From Phytophthora hibernalis (lineage: Eukaryota > Oomycota > Peronosporomycetes > Peronosporales > Peronosporaceae), in assembly GCA_012656075.1 (NCBI GenBank), contig JAAKBF010000184.1, positions 124,001 to 188,000 of the forward strand: 64,000 nt of DNA. The letters run 5' to 3'. Every line of letters begins with the position of its first letter. The stretch's first letter is position 1. A program made the translations under genes and the position numbers. The notes beneath the pieces are model-generated. The model saw only the letters and a list, made by a program, of their open reading frames with translations, had not been told where the DNA came from and did no database searches. Shown here piece after piece: positions 1 through 11,054 of this stretch.

Positions 1-947
1 ACCTCAAGCGTCTGCGAGGCCTCATGGAAGGCCGTCACCAAGAAGTCCGACTTGCCCACGCGGAACGACACGTGCGGCTCGAGAGGCCACTGCATACGGT
101 CCTCCGCGTCGTCCTCGTCTCCACCTCCACACGGACTGAGGCGCACGAACGTGTCGCTGGCGTTGTCTCCATTGGCCAAGTAGAAGCGTCCGCCACTGAA
201 CAGCACGCGAGCGTGGTCTTTGGCCGCCATCAACTTGTCGGCTGGGATGCTCGCTGCATTGTCGGCACTTCTTCCAATGCCACCGCCACTGACGTCGAAG
301 CGGAAGCTCGTGACCGCATCCTCCTCGGAGAAGGCCGTCATCTTAAGCACCACGTGGGTCCACTTGTGCTCGAGATAGGGCGGCAGTCCGTCGTCCTCGT
401 CCGCCAATCCCCCGCTCACGGGAGGAGACGACGTGGACGAAGAGGCCGATTTGGACTTGATGGGGGACGGTGGGGGCTCTACCGCCTGCTCGTCCACAGG
501 CTCGGCCAACGCCGTGTCCAAATCTTCACTTGGAGCTTGACTGGCTGGGGCACTTCTGCTTTGCCTCGACTTCTGCTGCTCCTGCTCTTGCTGCCGTGGT
601 TGATGCTGTGGCCGTTGGAGAGACCTCCAGCACTGCTTGTATTAGACCGTAGCAGGCGGTTCACACCCGACGTCCTCGCCCGCACGAAGGACGTGGATTT
701 CCGATGATCCGACTCTGGAGAAAAGTCGGAGAAAAGGTCAGTTTTGAGAAGTGCCAAAAGCAGAAAGTGACGACGTACGCGGAGGTTCCAGCCTCAGAGT
801 GGACGAGCGACGGCGCTCCACGTCGTTGTCGTGTTTCCTGGCCACTGGGAGGGTGTTAGAGCTGTGAGAAGTGATAGACTAGTTAGTAGTAAGGACTGCA
901 CCTTTCATCTTGAGGGTCTGCACGTCCTGCCCCTGACCGTCCGACAT
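1..947 (-). CDS. FHA-domain protein, N-terminal part (3 exons, runs off left edge)
   Basis: FHA domains bind phosphothreonine peptides in signalling or DNA-damage proteins. The gene reads leftward from an ATG at 947. Exon 1 is 947-902, exon 2 is 844-779 and exon 3 starts at 714. The two introns are 57 and 64 nt; intron 1 starts GTGCAG and intron 2 starts with a strong GTACGT donor, and both end in CAG. The N-terminus starts MSDGQGQDVQTLKMK and is followed by a basic, Ser-rich, Gln/Glu-rich linker. At about 330-150 lies an FHA core: GGGIGRSADN, then the DHARVLFSGGRFYLANGDNA stretch with the expected His-Ala and Gly-x-Phe-Tyr pattern. The frame changes by one base near the G4 run at 547-550, consistent with a one-base deletion. 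The C-terminus lies outside the window, so the full architecture is unknown. The domain call is firm; the exon model is inferred from frame and splice signals. Confidence 0.72.
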
Positions 948-1892
948 GTTAAAAGATCTGGGAGGTCTTCTGACTCTGGTCTTCTTACTTCAATTGTCTC
1001 GTGACTTCCCCTTGGCGCTTCTCCTTCTGCTTGGGCTGCGGAACTCGCAGGTGACGAAGGCGGCGGCAAGTGGAGATGGAGACTGGCGGGGGCACGCACG
1101 AGCTCTCTACCGCGGCTTTCTGGGCAACGACGTCAACTCTGTGTACACATCAACCTGTGAAAAGGGATATGGAAGATGGAAGTGCGACTTCGACGGGGTA
1201 TCAACTGCTGCAATGCTGTAACTGAATGACGACCTCTTGCTGTCGACCACCTAGGGACAGGCATGTCTTGAGCACAGGTGTAGGAGGCGTTACGTGATGG
1301 CTGGTAGATCTGACCAACATTGGCTACGTCGGGCATGAGCATTTATCAAACATTTGAGCAAGTCTTTTAAGACTACACGTATTAAACGATAGTGTTCATG
1401 TAGCAGTCTCAACTTTTAGTGGCATCTTCGCACTTGCAGACTGAAAATGTTTGCCGGGTCGAAGGTAACGAACGTTAAGCAGAGACATTCGTAACGGTGT
1501 TCTTGCCAGCCCGTGCAAGTCCGATATAATGTTATACAGAATGTAGCCACCCTAGACTCAAAAGTGCAAATCGCAAAGTCTCAGCAAGTACCGCACCAAG
1601 ATGGCTTCACAAAAGGCAACTTCGCCCGTTGCCTTTTGCCGAGTTGCTGCAGCGAACTCATAAATTAGTTTCCATTTATTTCGACGCTACTACTCCGAGA
1701 AGGACGATGGCTGAGCTGTTTCGCCCGAAAAGTGCTCGCTCCCTCCGCGTGAACTCGCTGGCTACTGAAGTTTTCATCGTTCTCTCCCGTTCTCGACGAG
1801 GTCTCGCCATCCAAACTCGACGGGATTCACAGGTTGGCACTTGGACGTTATCGATTCTCTACTCGGTGGACACGCGGTCTCACTTACGACGC
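948..1892. other. Intergenic region, no supported gene
   Basis: About 0.95 kb between the start of the FHA gene and the 3' end of the next leftward gene. Only short frames with no coherent composition are present. It should contain the FHA promoter and the 3' UTR of the mucin-like gene. No repeat or RNA gene was recognised. Confidence 0.5.
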
Positions 1893-3958
1893 TCAATAGT
1901 ACGATGCATCGGTGAAGCGGGATTTCTTGCCCCGATAATTCGAGGACGAGTCACTGTTGGTGCTGTTGCCTCGGTCCCGTCCGAGGTTCTCGTACTCGCT
2001 GAAGCCACTGCTCTGAAAGCTCTTGCCACTTGCGAAGCTGTCGTCGTAGCCACTTTTTCCACTTGCGAAGCTGTTGTCATAACCGCTTTTTCCACTTGCA
2101 AAGCTGTTGTCGTAGCCGCTGCTACCGTTTGCATAGCTGTTTTCGTATTCGTTCGACATGCGGTACTCCGTGTACTCGGACTGCATGAAGGTGTTCTTGC
2201 CCTTGAATCCGGTGCTCCTCCCGCTCGCAGCAGTTGAACGGGACTCACCTGGTTCGAAGCGCGACTCTACCATCGACCGATCCATTGCGGAGCTCGCACC
2301 TGTGCTGGCACGGTTGCGGCCAGCGCTGTTCCACTGGTTCGTCGCGTGCGACATATCCTGAATGGAGTCGCCCTCGAAGTCGCTCTCTTCTTCTTCGGAG
2401 CCAACAATGTCGTTCTCTTCCTTGCCCTTGCGCATGCCCGGGTACTTGCTGACAACGTGGCTGGCAGTCGACGGGTTGGCGGAGTACGCGCTGTTGGCGT
2501 AGAACGACGTCTGAGCCGTGAAGTTGGAGAACTGACTGCTAGCGTTGGTCTGAGCCATGGGCGGGAGCGACATCTGTGAGTGCGCAAGCGCGATCTCGCT
2601 TTGCGGTGTCAGCACGTCCAGGTTCGGGTCGTTGTAATTGATCGAGTTGCCATGATGGCCATGGTGGTCGTACGGCTCCTGGTCGTACTGGCCATTCTGG
2701 TGGTGGTGATTGGGATAATAGTCGTCGTCGCTGTACTGCATCGGCGACATGTTGTTGTTGTCATGGTAGTTAGCGGCCACTGTCGACGATTGAGCTGCTC
2801 CTTTGCTCCCGTCATGACGTGCTGTCCGAAGAACGGGATCCATATCGTCCTCCTCGTCGTCCTTTTCAGCGGTTCGAATGTATATGAACACTGCAATGAC
2901 CATCACTAGCGCCACGACTCCGCCCATAATCAGCACGAGCGTCAGCGTGCTCGACAAGCCCGATTTTCCGGACGAAGCTGAGTCCGTCATTACTGATGCC
3001 GCAGAAGACGAAGCTGCTGATGCCGACGCTGAAGTCGTCGAAGTCGGAGGCGACGGGTAGCGCTTTGCGCCGTATCATCGGTGCCCGAAGAAGTTTCGGA
3101 CGACGAGCTCTTCGTGGTTGAACTACCTGTAGACGATTTCTTAGAGCTGGGTCTTGACGCAGATGAGGACGCTGAATCCGAGCCCAACACCGAGTCCGTC
3201 GATTTCTTCTTGGCCTTTGGCTTGGCGGTCTTTGGCTTGGAGGTTTTGGACGATGATCCTGAGTCCTCCGATTTCGAATCGGAATCTGCAGGCAACGCTG
3301 AGGCCGATGCTGATGCGGACTCGTCAGAGTTAGCATCGTTAGCTGTGGGGATACCGTTGGGCACGGGTGTCGTCTGCTCGAGGTATGGGGACTTGGTGAA
3401 AATGGTCTTGGTCTTCTTCTTGGTTGTCTTTTTCGTAGACCCTGATCCATCGCTCGACGTTGTCTCTTCCTCCGATCCAGAGTCTGCGGATGCTACGGTG
3501 GAGTCCTCCATTTGACCTGAATCCGACGCACTCTCCGAGTCCAGAGTTCCTTCGTACGTGGACGCCGACCCACTCGAGCTCGATACCGTAGTTGTCGGAG
3601 TTTTCGTCGTAGATCGCGGCGTCTTGGTACTTGGACTGGGTGTTGTGGTACGCGGTGCTTTCGTCGTGACTCTCGGTGTCGCCGTCTCCTCCGTCTCTGA
3701 TGAATCTGAAGGTGTCGAGGAGTCTGAAGGTGTCGAGGAGTCTGAGGGTGCGTCCGTAATGGGAATCCACGTTCGCGGCGCAACCCGTGCAGTTGGCGTC
3801 GGGGTGCGCTCAATGACGAGTTCCGATCCCGAATTCGTTGTATCCGATTCCGAACCGTCCAGGTTGCTCCGCATATTGTAGACCTGCACTCCCACGACTG
3901 TGTGCATGGCCACCGCCACGACCACCGCCAGTTTGAGCCACCGGTGGTTGACCTGCAT
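1893..3958 (-). CDS. Mucin-like single-pass membrane protein, Ser/Thr-rich ectodomain
   Basis: Read leftward, the ATG at 3958 opens a signal peptide (MQVNHRWLKLAVVVAVAMHT...) followed by about 290 residues dominated by Ser, Thr, Pro, Lys and Glu. These include repeated PSDSST units and are a likely O-glycosylated stalk. After 2990 the frame gives a clean transmembrane helix (LTLVLIMGGVVALVMVIAVF), an acidic stop-transfer patch (KDDEEDD), and a ~300-residue cytoplasmic tail rich in Asn, Ser, Tyr and His that carries tandem SGYDNSFASGK repeats. The two parts sit in frames one base apart. Either an A-run at 3064-3066 has lost one base or a 98-nt intron (3126-3029, GT...CAG) is spliced; both restore a continuous Ser/Ala-rich juxtamembrane segment. 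The layout resembles a type I wall sensor or mucin-like adhesin, but no family was recognised. The function is not known. Confidence 0.68.
2019..2140 (-). repeat. 33-bp coding tandem repeat in the cytoplasmic tail
   Basis: About three to four near-identical 33-bp units encode SGYDNSFASGK-type repeats in the tail of the membrane protein. The units are in frame, so copy-number change would preserve the reading frame. Each repeat holds a Tyr in a Gly-Tyr-Asp context. Confidence 0.75.
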
Positions 3959-5141
3959 CGTTGGAAGTCGAGGCGAACTCGCTCCGACAAAACCCTGTGT
4001 CGTTCCTGCTCTGAGAAGTGCTCGCCGATCCAGTCAAGTCCAACGTAGCAGACGGATCGACCGTCCAGTGTGCGTCAAGGTGTATTAATATGGGCTGGTC
4101 ACCTCCGCCGTGCACTACCAAGTCGGCGGAAATGAAGTTGTGGGCGAATACGGGCGCTGGGCCGCTCACAGGAGAGTCAGATGTAGGGGACCAGCGGGTG
4201 GTCGATGCCATGTTCGCTTCGCACTACGCGGCGACTCGCTTCTGTACGCTGGTGATCGGCCAAAGCGATCGGCGGGGCCAGCTGGGACGGCAATAAACAA
4301 CGCGTCTGCCTCGATGGCATGGCCGAATTTTGGCGAGGGTCGAGCTTGCAAGGGTTGGGCGGAACACGGATCGCGAGATGGGACCTCGGTGCACTTTGCT
4401 CGACTTGCAGCCCGGACGATATTAGAATGCTGTACATGTACCGGTAATAGGCGCTGCGTCAACATGGCGAATCAAGTCCGAACCGGTAGGTACACGCGTT
4501 CGCCACGACATCAAGTTCATCCTCCGCTTCATTGTTCGAGCGCTTCTGTTGTTTCAAGTTCAGTTTTATCATTCTGTGTCATCCTCAACTGAGACCGAGC
4601 AATAATCTCCCTAACTTACCACGTGCCGTGCCGGTGGTGCCATCTGGCCTAACAGCAGCGTATGGTGTTCGAGCAGCGTTGGCAACAGCAACTGCATCCT
4701 GCACCAGTCTCCGTTGGCAACGGCGTACAAGACATTATCGGTACATGTATTAATATTACTTCGAAGTATTTAATATTATACATGTAGCGTAGGGTGATGG
4801 CGAGGCAATGGAATTTAACCCCCCGCCCACGCGAGCTGAGTTGTCCTCTCGAGCGTCGAGCGCCAGCCACAATTTGGCCGATGGATGTTCGGATTTGTCT
4901 CCCAAAGCCCGACGCGTTGTCGCCGGAACACATCCATGTGGTCTCCCCGACTCTGGATTACTGAACGCCCCGTCGACACGATGGAGGCGAGGTGCTGTTC
5001 CATCCGAGAGTCGGAAACGCCGATCGACTTTGGCAATTGTGTCGTTTAACGGTGTCCGGCTTTCGGGGTGCAGTATCATACCGCCGCGTGATTAATTGGT
5101 CTACGTGCACCTCCGTCAACACCTTCAACATGGCATCGATG
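3959..5141. other. Intergenic region, no supported gene
   Basis: About 1.2 kb between the start of the membrane protein gene (transcribed leftward) and the 3' end of the kinase gene. Overlapping short frames on both strands have no recognisable domain or consistent composition. A short AT-rich patch with ATACATGTA-like palindromic words lies at about 4740-4790. Nothing else was seen. Confidence 0.5.
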
Positions 5142-7019
5142 CTAACTGGTGGCAGACCCACCGAACAAGAGTTCTCGCATCTGTACACCAATTCCGCCAC
5201 GCTGCCTTCGCGCTTCTAAATCTGCAAAACGAGTCAGCCGTTGCACGACCACCGGAAGCTTGAGCCGCTGCTGGGGTCGAAGCAGCACATTTTCCGCACG
5301 AGGTCCCAGTGCGCGTCGTCTTCGAAGCCCTTGGGTCGAGGAGGCGGTGCACCTCGTCGAACGTGGAAGCGCACGGCTGCATCGGGCATACGCGCGCCCC
5401 ACGGGAACTCACCGCTCACCGCCTGAAGCACACATTCCGAATGAGTACACGTCGGACTCGAAACTCGGTGGTGCACCGGATAAACATTCAGGCGCCTTCC
5501 ACCTCAGCGCACCAACTACAGACGAAGTAATGCCTTGGTCCTGTTTGCTGTCGACATATCTGCGAATTGTGCTGAGTCCAAAATCCGTGAGTTTGGCCGT
5601 ACCGTCAGCAGCCACGAGGATGTTGTCACACTTGAGGTCCCCATGCACAATGCTATGCTGATGGAGATATTGCAGCCCCAGTGCACTCTGACGAAGCTTT
5701 TGCCAGGCTTCGCAGCGCCAGTAGATAGCAGCGCACTCAACAGAGAAACCCGTGCTTGATGTGCTCGATGTACTACTGCTGAAACCACTACCGGTAGTAT
5801 GTCTGCTCGCCGTGGAGGTGGATCTGCTCATGCTGTTGTAGCTAATACCAACGCTAGTTCCACCGGCTCTTTTTGATTCACATCGATGCAGATACGCGTC
5901 AAGTCGTCCATTGCTCGCGGGTTCGCACACGAAGAAAGGTTGACCACCAACGTGGCACCCACCGTAGAGTTTGACTACGTACGGATGGCTCAGCCGGTAC
6001 CAGATACTCAACTCCCTGTAGAACAAAACGCTTGGCTGGGACTCGGCTGCATTCTTCGGAGGCGTGAGCTTCTTAATAACAACGGGAGTGCCAAGCCACT
6101 TTCCCATGTGTACTGAAGCGAAGGCACCGTGACCAAACGACTCGCGTGGGTCAAATTCTACCTCGTATGGGGAATGAACCATCTTGGTGGTCGCCACAGG
6201 TGCAAATGAGAGCCACTTAGGCGTTCTGTAACTAGTGACGTCGTTGTGGCATCGGACAGCCGACGAGAAATATCGACACACGTTGTGCCAATGGCTTCAA
6301 CTTGTGCAGTCGTATAGCTCGAACGATGGCGCGTCACTTCAAAGCGCAAGAACGCCAGCATCTCTTCACGGTCTTCAGCATCTTTGAGCTCGTCGAGCAA
6401 CAACCTGGTTGCTTCTGGTTGCATTATTGTCCATTCAAAGCTCTCAGTCTGATGGGCACGTTTAGCGTACCATTGGTGCTTCCAGTCATGTACCTCTGCC
6501 TTCTCTGCCATCAGTGAACCGGAGAGCGGTCGAAGCTCTTGAAGTCTATCAAGCAGCTCGTCTAGATCCTTGTGAAATGAAAACTTATCGCTTGCACGTT
6601 GACGGATGGCTGCAATCTGGGCGCCACGATTTCCAGTGCGACTGAAATTTACGTGAGCGCTGAGCTGCGATACAATTTCCGCGAAGTTGGTCACGATGTT
6701 CAGATAGCCGCTATCATCACATACCCCACCGGTATTTTTTCTAGCTCGTATAGTTGGTCGTATATGTTTTCCAGACGAACCATGATCTGTGCGTTTAATT
6801 CATTGTCCACAGTGTCACCATTTTTCGTCGACTTACATATTTTGGAATTCAACATCTCGAGTGTCATTGGAATCGCTGAACACTCCGGTTCGCCGGGTAC
6901 CAAGAAACCTGCAACAGTTACAACTTTGCCATCAATGCCCGCTAACAAGTTTGTCGGATCCACCTCATTGATTTCATCATGCAAGCCAGATCGACGCGTG
7001 TCTTGCTCTTTATTCGCGA
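5142..7019 (-). other. Kinase protein module 3: helical domain plus canonical protein kinase
   Basis: It contains the Gly-rich loop FGHGAFASVH, VVIKKL (beta-3 lysine), the hinge YGGCHVGGQPFFV, VHGDLKCDNIL (about 5617-5652), LTDFGLS (about 5569-5590), WKAPE and DVYSFGMC. A ~55-residue Ser/Thr-rich insert sits in the hinge-to-catalytic-loop region. Breaks fall at 6735-6740, 6169-6172, 5429-5434 and 5273-5276. The C-terminal end RLTRFADLEA is typical for the family and is followed by about 25 residues. Confidence 0.72.
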
Positions 7020-9950
7020 GCTCTCCGAGCTGTTGTACCACATAGGAAATTGATGGCCGGAACCCTGGATCAACCTCCAACATTTTCTTCACCAATTCAC
7101 ACACACCATTTTCGACTTCAGCGGGTAAAACATCGGAAAATGCCTTTTCTGCGTTGATCACGAGCCCTCGCAATTTGCTGGTGTGCTCTGGTTTAAAGCT
7201 TCAACAATAATTACACCGAAACTGTAAATATCGGACGCAAACGATGGTGGTCCAGAAGCCAAGTCTGGTTCTTCTCTTCGCTCTGGAGCCAACCACTGTG
7301 TGGCACTTTCAGCAACGTCGTCTTTGGAAAAGTGCGAATTCTTTTGTATCAAACGTGGGCTATGCAGACGGACAAGCTGATGCCCGTTGAGTTTGGCAAC
7401 ATTCCTTATTGTTTTGCCATCTTGTAGGAGCCGCTTGGCCTTCCTACCACCCCCTTTACTTTTGGTCGCAGCGTCCTGTTTTTCAACTGCAATCACAATA
7501 TTGTCGCTACGAAGCTCCTCGTGAACTATGTCGCGTTCATGGAGGTACTGTAATCCTAGCGCAACCTCATAAAGTAGTCGCCACAAATGAGGTGGTGTTT
7601 TAGCGTCTGAGTCACTCGGAGCGATGGCAAACCGGTATCTCGATAAATAATCTTGCAGCGAGCCTCCGCGAGCCCGTTCGAATACAAAAAATGGCGTGGG
7701 GCCTACATGGCATGCACCAAAAGCTCGACTACGTGTGGATGAACGAGTTCGGACCAAATACTTGCTTGCCGCAGAACAACTTCACATTGCGTGCTTCCAT
7801 TCTGCCTGGAGGCAAGATGATTAACCTTTTGAACAGTGACGCGGACACCTTCCCACCAGCTTTCATCCCGCACTTCATACGCCGGGATAAACCATTCCGC
7901 CGTTGATACCACCATCGTCCCCACTTGCCGAAAGCACAAGTCAAACGCCTGCTCCACTAACTCAAGGTGCACATCAGAAAAATCGTACCGAAAATTATCC
8001 AGTTCGTGCTTCATAAGGGTCATTGCCTCCATAGCTACTGCGATATCCAGTGTATCACCCAAATCGGATTGTTCCCAGTCGTCAAGAAACCTGTGAAACG
8101 ATACCACCAAGTCTGCACAGTCGTATTCCCACTGCAGCTCCCATTCTCCAGTACATTTCGTTGAAGTCTCATCACTTTCAGAAATCAGTCCATCAGTGTC
8201 TAATTCAGCAAGTAGTGCATCTAACTGGTAGTGGATTTCTTGAATTTCCTTGGTAAAGCGACGCATCTGAGCAATCTTGAGTAACTCGCGCTGGTCGTCA
8301 GACGGTAAATAGTGCCTCGTAAGATGGCGCATGGTACGTAGTAAGTTCTCCGTGCGCGTTTGCCAATTGTATTCCACATTTTCCCCTTCAGCAAAACTCA
8401 GTCCTTCATCCCATAGCCGTGATAGCACTCGTTCCAGCCGGGCAAGCACGCGGGCGCACAAAATAACTCCATTTTCATGACGCAAGCTAGCACTACGAAG
8501 CGCAGTCCACACATCTGGCGCGTGCAACAATAGCTCAGGAAACTGCATATCACTCCACGAGCGCTCACTGTCGGATAGGTTCAATAATGTCCGTACCACA
8601 GAATCCATACCCGGTCTCACACTTGGATCGGAGGACGTCATTTTACTAATCAACGTCCAGGCTGCGGTGCTTAGATTACCGAGCTGCTCTTGATCCTCCT
8701 CGATCCTGGATAAATTAATTGCTGGATCATCCAATGCAAGGGGAAGATGCGGATTAACAACTTCCAGAACAGTCATACCGAACGCGTAGACATCGGCCTC
8801 TATCGAAGGCTCAGTGCGTGTTTCATCAATCCGAAACTCGTGAGTATTCGCGCTGGGTTTGAGCTTCGCCTTTTCATCACTCCCAACAAACACACAGGCA
8901 CTGCTAATGTCGCCGTGCACGGTTCCTGAGGCGTGCAGATACTGTAGTCCTCTCGCCACCTCTAAAATCCGTTTCCACAGCTTCCGGACATTTGGAACGC
9001 TCTTCACATAATCCAGCAGAGAAACGCAGTCCCGCAACGACTCGTAAATGAAGAATGGAGTGTCTCCAACATGACACGCTCCGTGCATCCTGACAATATT
9101 CGTGTTCGTCACGCAGTGCCACTTGTCCGCAAACCGGCTGCAACGAGCTTCCCAAGCCCGTCTTTCGTCCCCACTCTTTGCATCTTCCAGCGTCACCTGC
9201 AGTCCGTTCCACTCGCCTTCCCCGTGTCCCTCATCCGTACCTCATACCTGGGCACAAACCAGTCGGGCACCGTCTCCACCGACATCTCCAGAGCGCTCGA
9301 AACCTGCGCAATCGCATGCTCCAGCAGCTCCTGCTCCTCCAGCGGTGCGAGTTCGTCCGTGTCCCTCAATTTCTTCCGCTCATAGTGCAGCGCCGTGAGC
9401 AGTTCCAGCCTCTGCGTCTCCTGCAGCTGCCTCAGTCCTCGTTTCAGCCGCTGCGAGTCACCCAGCACCTGCTCGAAGGCCTGAATCTGCCACCTGTAGT
9501 CCTCCAACCAGCCTTTCTGCCAATCCGGAGTCTCCAGCATTGCGTCCACCTGCAAATGCATCCAATGGACCTCTCGACTCCTGCTGGGCGCCTGTAGCAG
9601 CATCTGCAGCTCCAATTCAATTGATTTGTCAGCTTTCTCGTCCTCGTGGGGCCCAGAAGCGTCGAAAGCTGCTGCAATTGCTGGACCAGCAGCTGCAACG
9701 TCGTCTCCTGGTGTCTGCGGCGACTCACGACTGCCAGGAGCTCGGAAAAGTCGCTCTCTTCGTCCGTGGAGCCCCCAGTTGGGCCTCTGAGCAGCGCGTC
9801 GAGCGCCTCCAGACGCGGTAGGAGGCTGCGGAACACCACGAGGAAACCCGAGACGCAGCGGAGACGCAGAGCGGTCAGTAGGAAGAGCTCTGGGGAGACT
9901 GGAGACGACGGAGACGCGACAAGAGGCGGCACAGACGCCGCAGACGCCAT
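5142..9950 (-). CDS. Triple-module TKL-like kinase/pseudokinase protein (about 1,600 residues, frame-broken)
   Basis: Read leftward from an ATG at 9950 (MASAASVPP...). The protein consists of three repeats of one module: a helical domain of roughly 170-220 residues, a conserved linker WF(V/I)PxYEV, then a kinase-like domain. Linkers lie near 9240-9268, 7870-7901 and 6160-6185. Only the last kinase has a full active site (VIKKL, VHGDLKCDN, DFG, APE). This layout fits the large oomycete TKL-like kinase families, a family attribution from memory. The frame is interrupted at about eight places, listed in the findings. Each is explained by a lost base in a short homopolymer, plus one lost GT dinucleotide at 5429-5434. 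Because all breaks are deletions and the modules are otherwise colinear and well conserved, a single intact gene with sequence errors is preferred over three adjacent genes or a pseudogene. The N-terminal 50 residues are low complexity; no signal peptide or membrane segment was seen. Confidence 0.7.
7020..8569 (-). other. Kinase protein module 2: helical domain plus pseudokinase
   Basis: A long helical region is followed by AEWFIPAYEVRDESWWEG and a kinase-like domain. The catalytic loop reads VHEELRSDN, so the HRD aspartate is Glu. No DFG follows; the segment there is NGHQLVRLHSP. SDIYSFGVIIVEALN and FRPSISYVVQQL mark the C-lobe. It is probably a scaffold or allosteric domain for the active third kinase. 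Breaks fall at 7719-7722 and about 7172-7176. Confidence 0.65.
8570..9950 (-). other. Kinase protein module 1: helical domain plus pseudokinase
   Basis: The helical N-terminal domain contains the linker DWFVPRYEV. The kinase fold is recognisable by MHGACHVGDTPFFIYES (hinge region), GLQYLHASGTVHGDISSACV (catalytic-loop position) and DVYAFGMTVLEVVNP. The catalytic-loop Lys and Asn are replaced and no DFG motif follows, so phosphotransfer is unlikely. Frame breaks fall at 9665-9667 and 9220-9223. Confidence 0.68.
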
Positions 9951-10119
9951 GAAAAAGTATCTATGATATCTTGTCAAAATGGATATATGATGTTTGGAAG
10001 GATTCAAGAGCAAGAGATGGTTGCACCGGTATGGAGCTTTGAGATTGCATGACCTGTTTGAATGGATGCTGTGATGTAACTATTCGATGACTACATAATG
10101 GCTACACTTCTTGAACAGT

Positions 10120-10377
10120 TCACCACATGAGCAGCAAGTGAAGCAGAAGAGGTGGCGAGCCTTCGTCTGGATATTCTCGTGGGGGTTTCTTGGCTCTGGT
10201 GTCGACCAGATGCATGTCATCGTCCAAGTACTGGAAAGTACACGATCCGTCGCACCCACAGTGCTCTGCCCACCGTCGCTCTTCCAGTGGTGGTGGAGCA
10301 ATCTCCCTTGGTCGAAGTAGTTTCAGAGGTGCAGTACCGTCATCCTCAATTGAGTTGAAGTCAGATATTCCCTCCAT
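10120..10377 (-). CDS. Hypothetical protein fragment
   Basis: A leftward frame of about 85 residues with plausible composition: acidic and proline-rich, with a CGCDGSC cysteine cluster and FQYLDDDMHLVD. The same frame extends upstream to about 10,540 through an in-frame TGA, and a good GTAAGC donor lies near 10,439, so an upstream exon is possible. No family was recognised. It sits head-to-head with the GyrI-like gene. It may be a real small gene or chance. Confidence 0.25.
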   Translation of the reverse strand: MEGISDFNSIEDDGTAPLKLLRPREIAPPPLEERRWAEHCGCDGSCTFQYLDDDMHLVDTRAKKPPREYPDEGSPPLLLHLLLMW

Positions 10378-10587
10378 CCTGGTCGACTTGAGACTCGTTG
10401 TGTGGGTTGACTCGAGTTCGGAAATGACACTCGCCAGCTTACCATTCTTAGGTTCTCAACATCCTCCCGCCAATAATGCAAACTCGATCCGACCGTTGAG
10501 GTTTTGGCGCCAGTAGTGAAAGTCGGAAATATCCAAGTGTGAATACAGAGAGACGCCTCGACGAAAAACTGAACGAACTCATTGGCG

Positions 10588-11054
10588 ATGGAGACACCGA
10601 CGATTAAGAGTCTGCCAAGTGTCTGCGTGCTTTCATTGCGGTCCGTCATCCCCAATTACCAAGCACAGGGAGATCTCTGGAAGCAGCTCTTCGAGTTCGC
10701 CAAGACTCACGACGTTGCAGTCACTGGGCCGACGTTCGCCATCAACTTCACTCTGGGCAGCCGACAAACGAACGTTGAGGTGGAAGTGTGTCTGCCCATT
10801 GCGGACGATGCAGCAGTCTCGGTCGAAACCCCTTTCAGTGTGCGCGACGTGTCTGCAGTACCTCGTGCTGCTGTTATGGTGTACGTCGGCCCTTGCGAGG
10901 GGTACTTCTCAGCGTACCAGAATTTTTCGGTTGGATTGGGTCGGAGAAGCTTAAGCCTGCTGGGCCTTCGCGCGAGGTTTACGTGAAGAGATCAAGTGGG
11001 AACAGCGAGGAGGACGTTGACAGCGTGACGGAGATCCAGCTACCGATTGACTAG
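10588..11054 (+). CDS. GyrI-like / AraC effector-binding-domain protein
   Basis: Starts at ATG 10588 (METPTIKSLPS...). The ~155-residue frame matches the GyrI-like small-molecule-binding fold (bacterial regulator effector-binding or SBMC family). It has LWKQLFEFAKTHDVAVTGP, an alternating VEVEVCLPIADD strand, PFSVRDVSAVPRAAVMVYVG, then after a frame change SREVYVKR and the typical C-terminal TEIQLPID. The frame change is at the T5 run 10923-10927 and needs one added T. The protein is a stand-alone domain with no HTH, so it is probably a cytosolic ligand-binding or hydrolase-type protein, not a transcription factor. No intron is seen. This family is mainly bacterial, so ancient transfer is possible but not shown here. 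Confidence 0.65.

Noticed and set aside
24..707. 227-codon rightward frame over the FHA gene
   Set aside because: The opposite strand has the FHA signature and spliced upstream exons; the rightward frame is Leu/Arg-rich antisense shadow.
3081..3515. Rightward acidic frame opposite the mucin-like gene
   Set aside because: It mirrors the Ser/Thr codon repeats of the leftward gene and has no independent support.
10380..10560. In-frame TGA in a coding-like leftward frame, considered as selenocysteine recoding
   Set aside because: A good splice donor (GTAAGC) lies next to it, no SECIS-like element could be judged, and the gene itself is doubtful.
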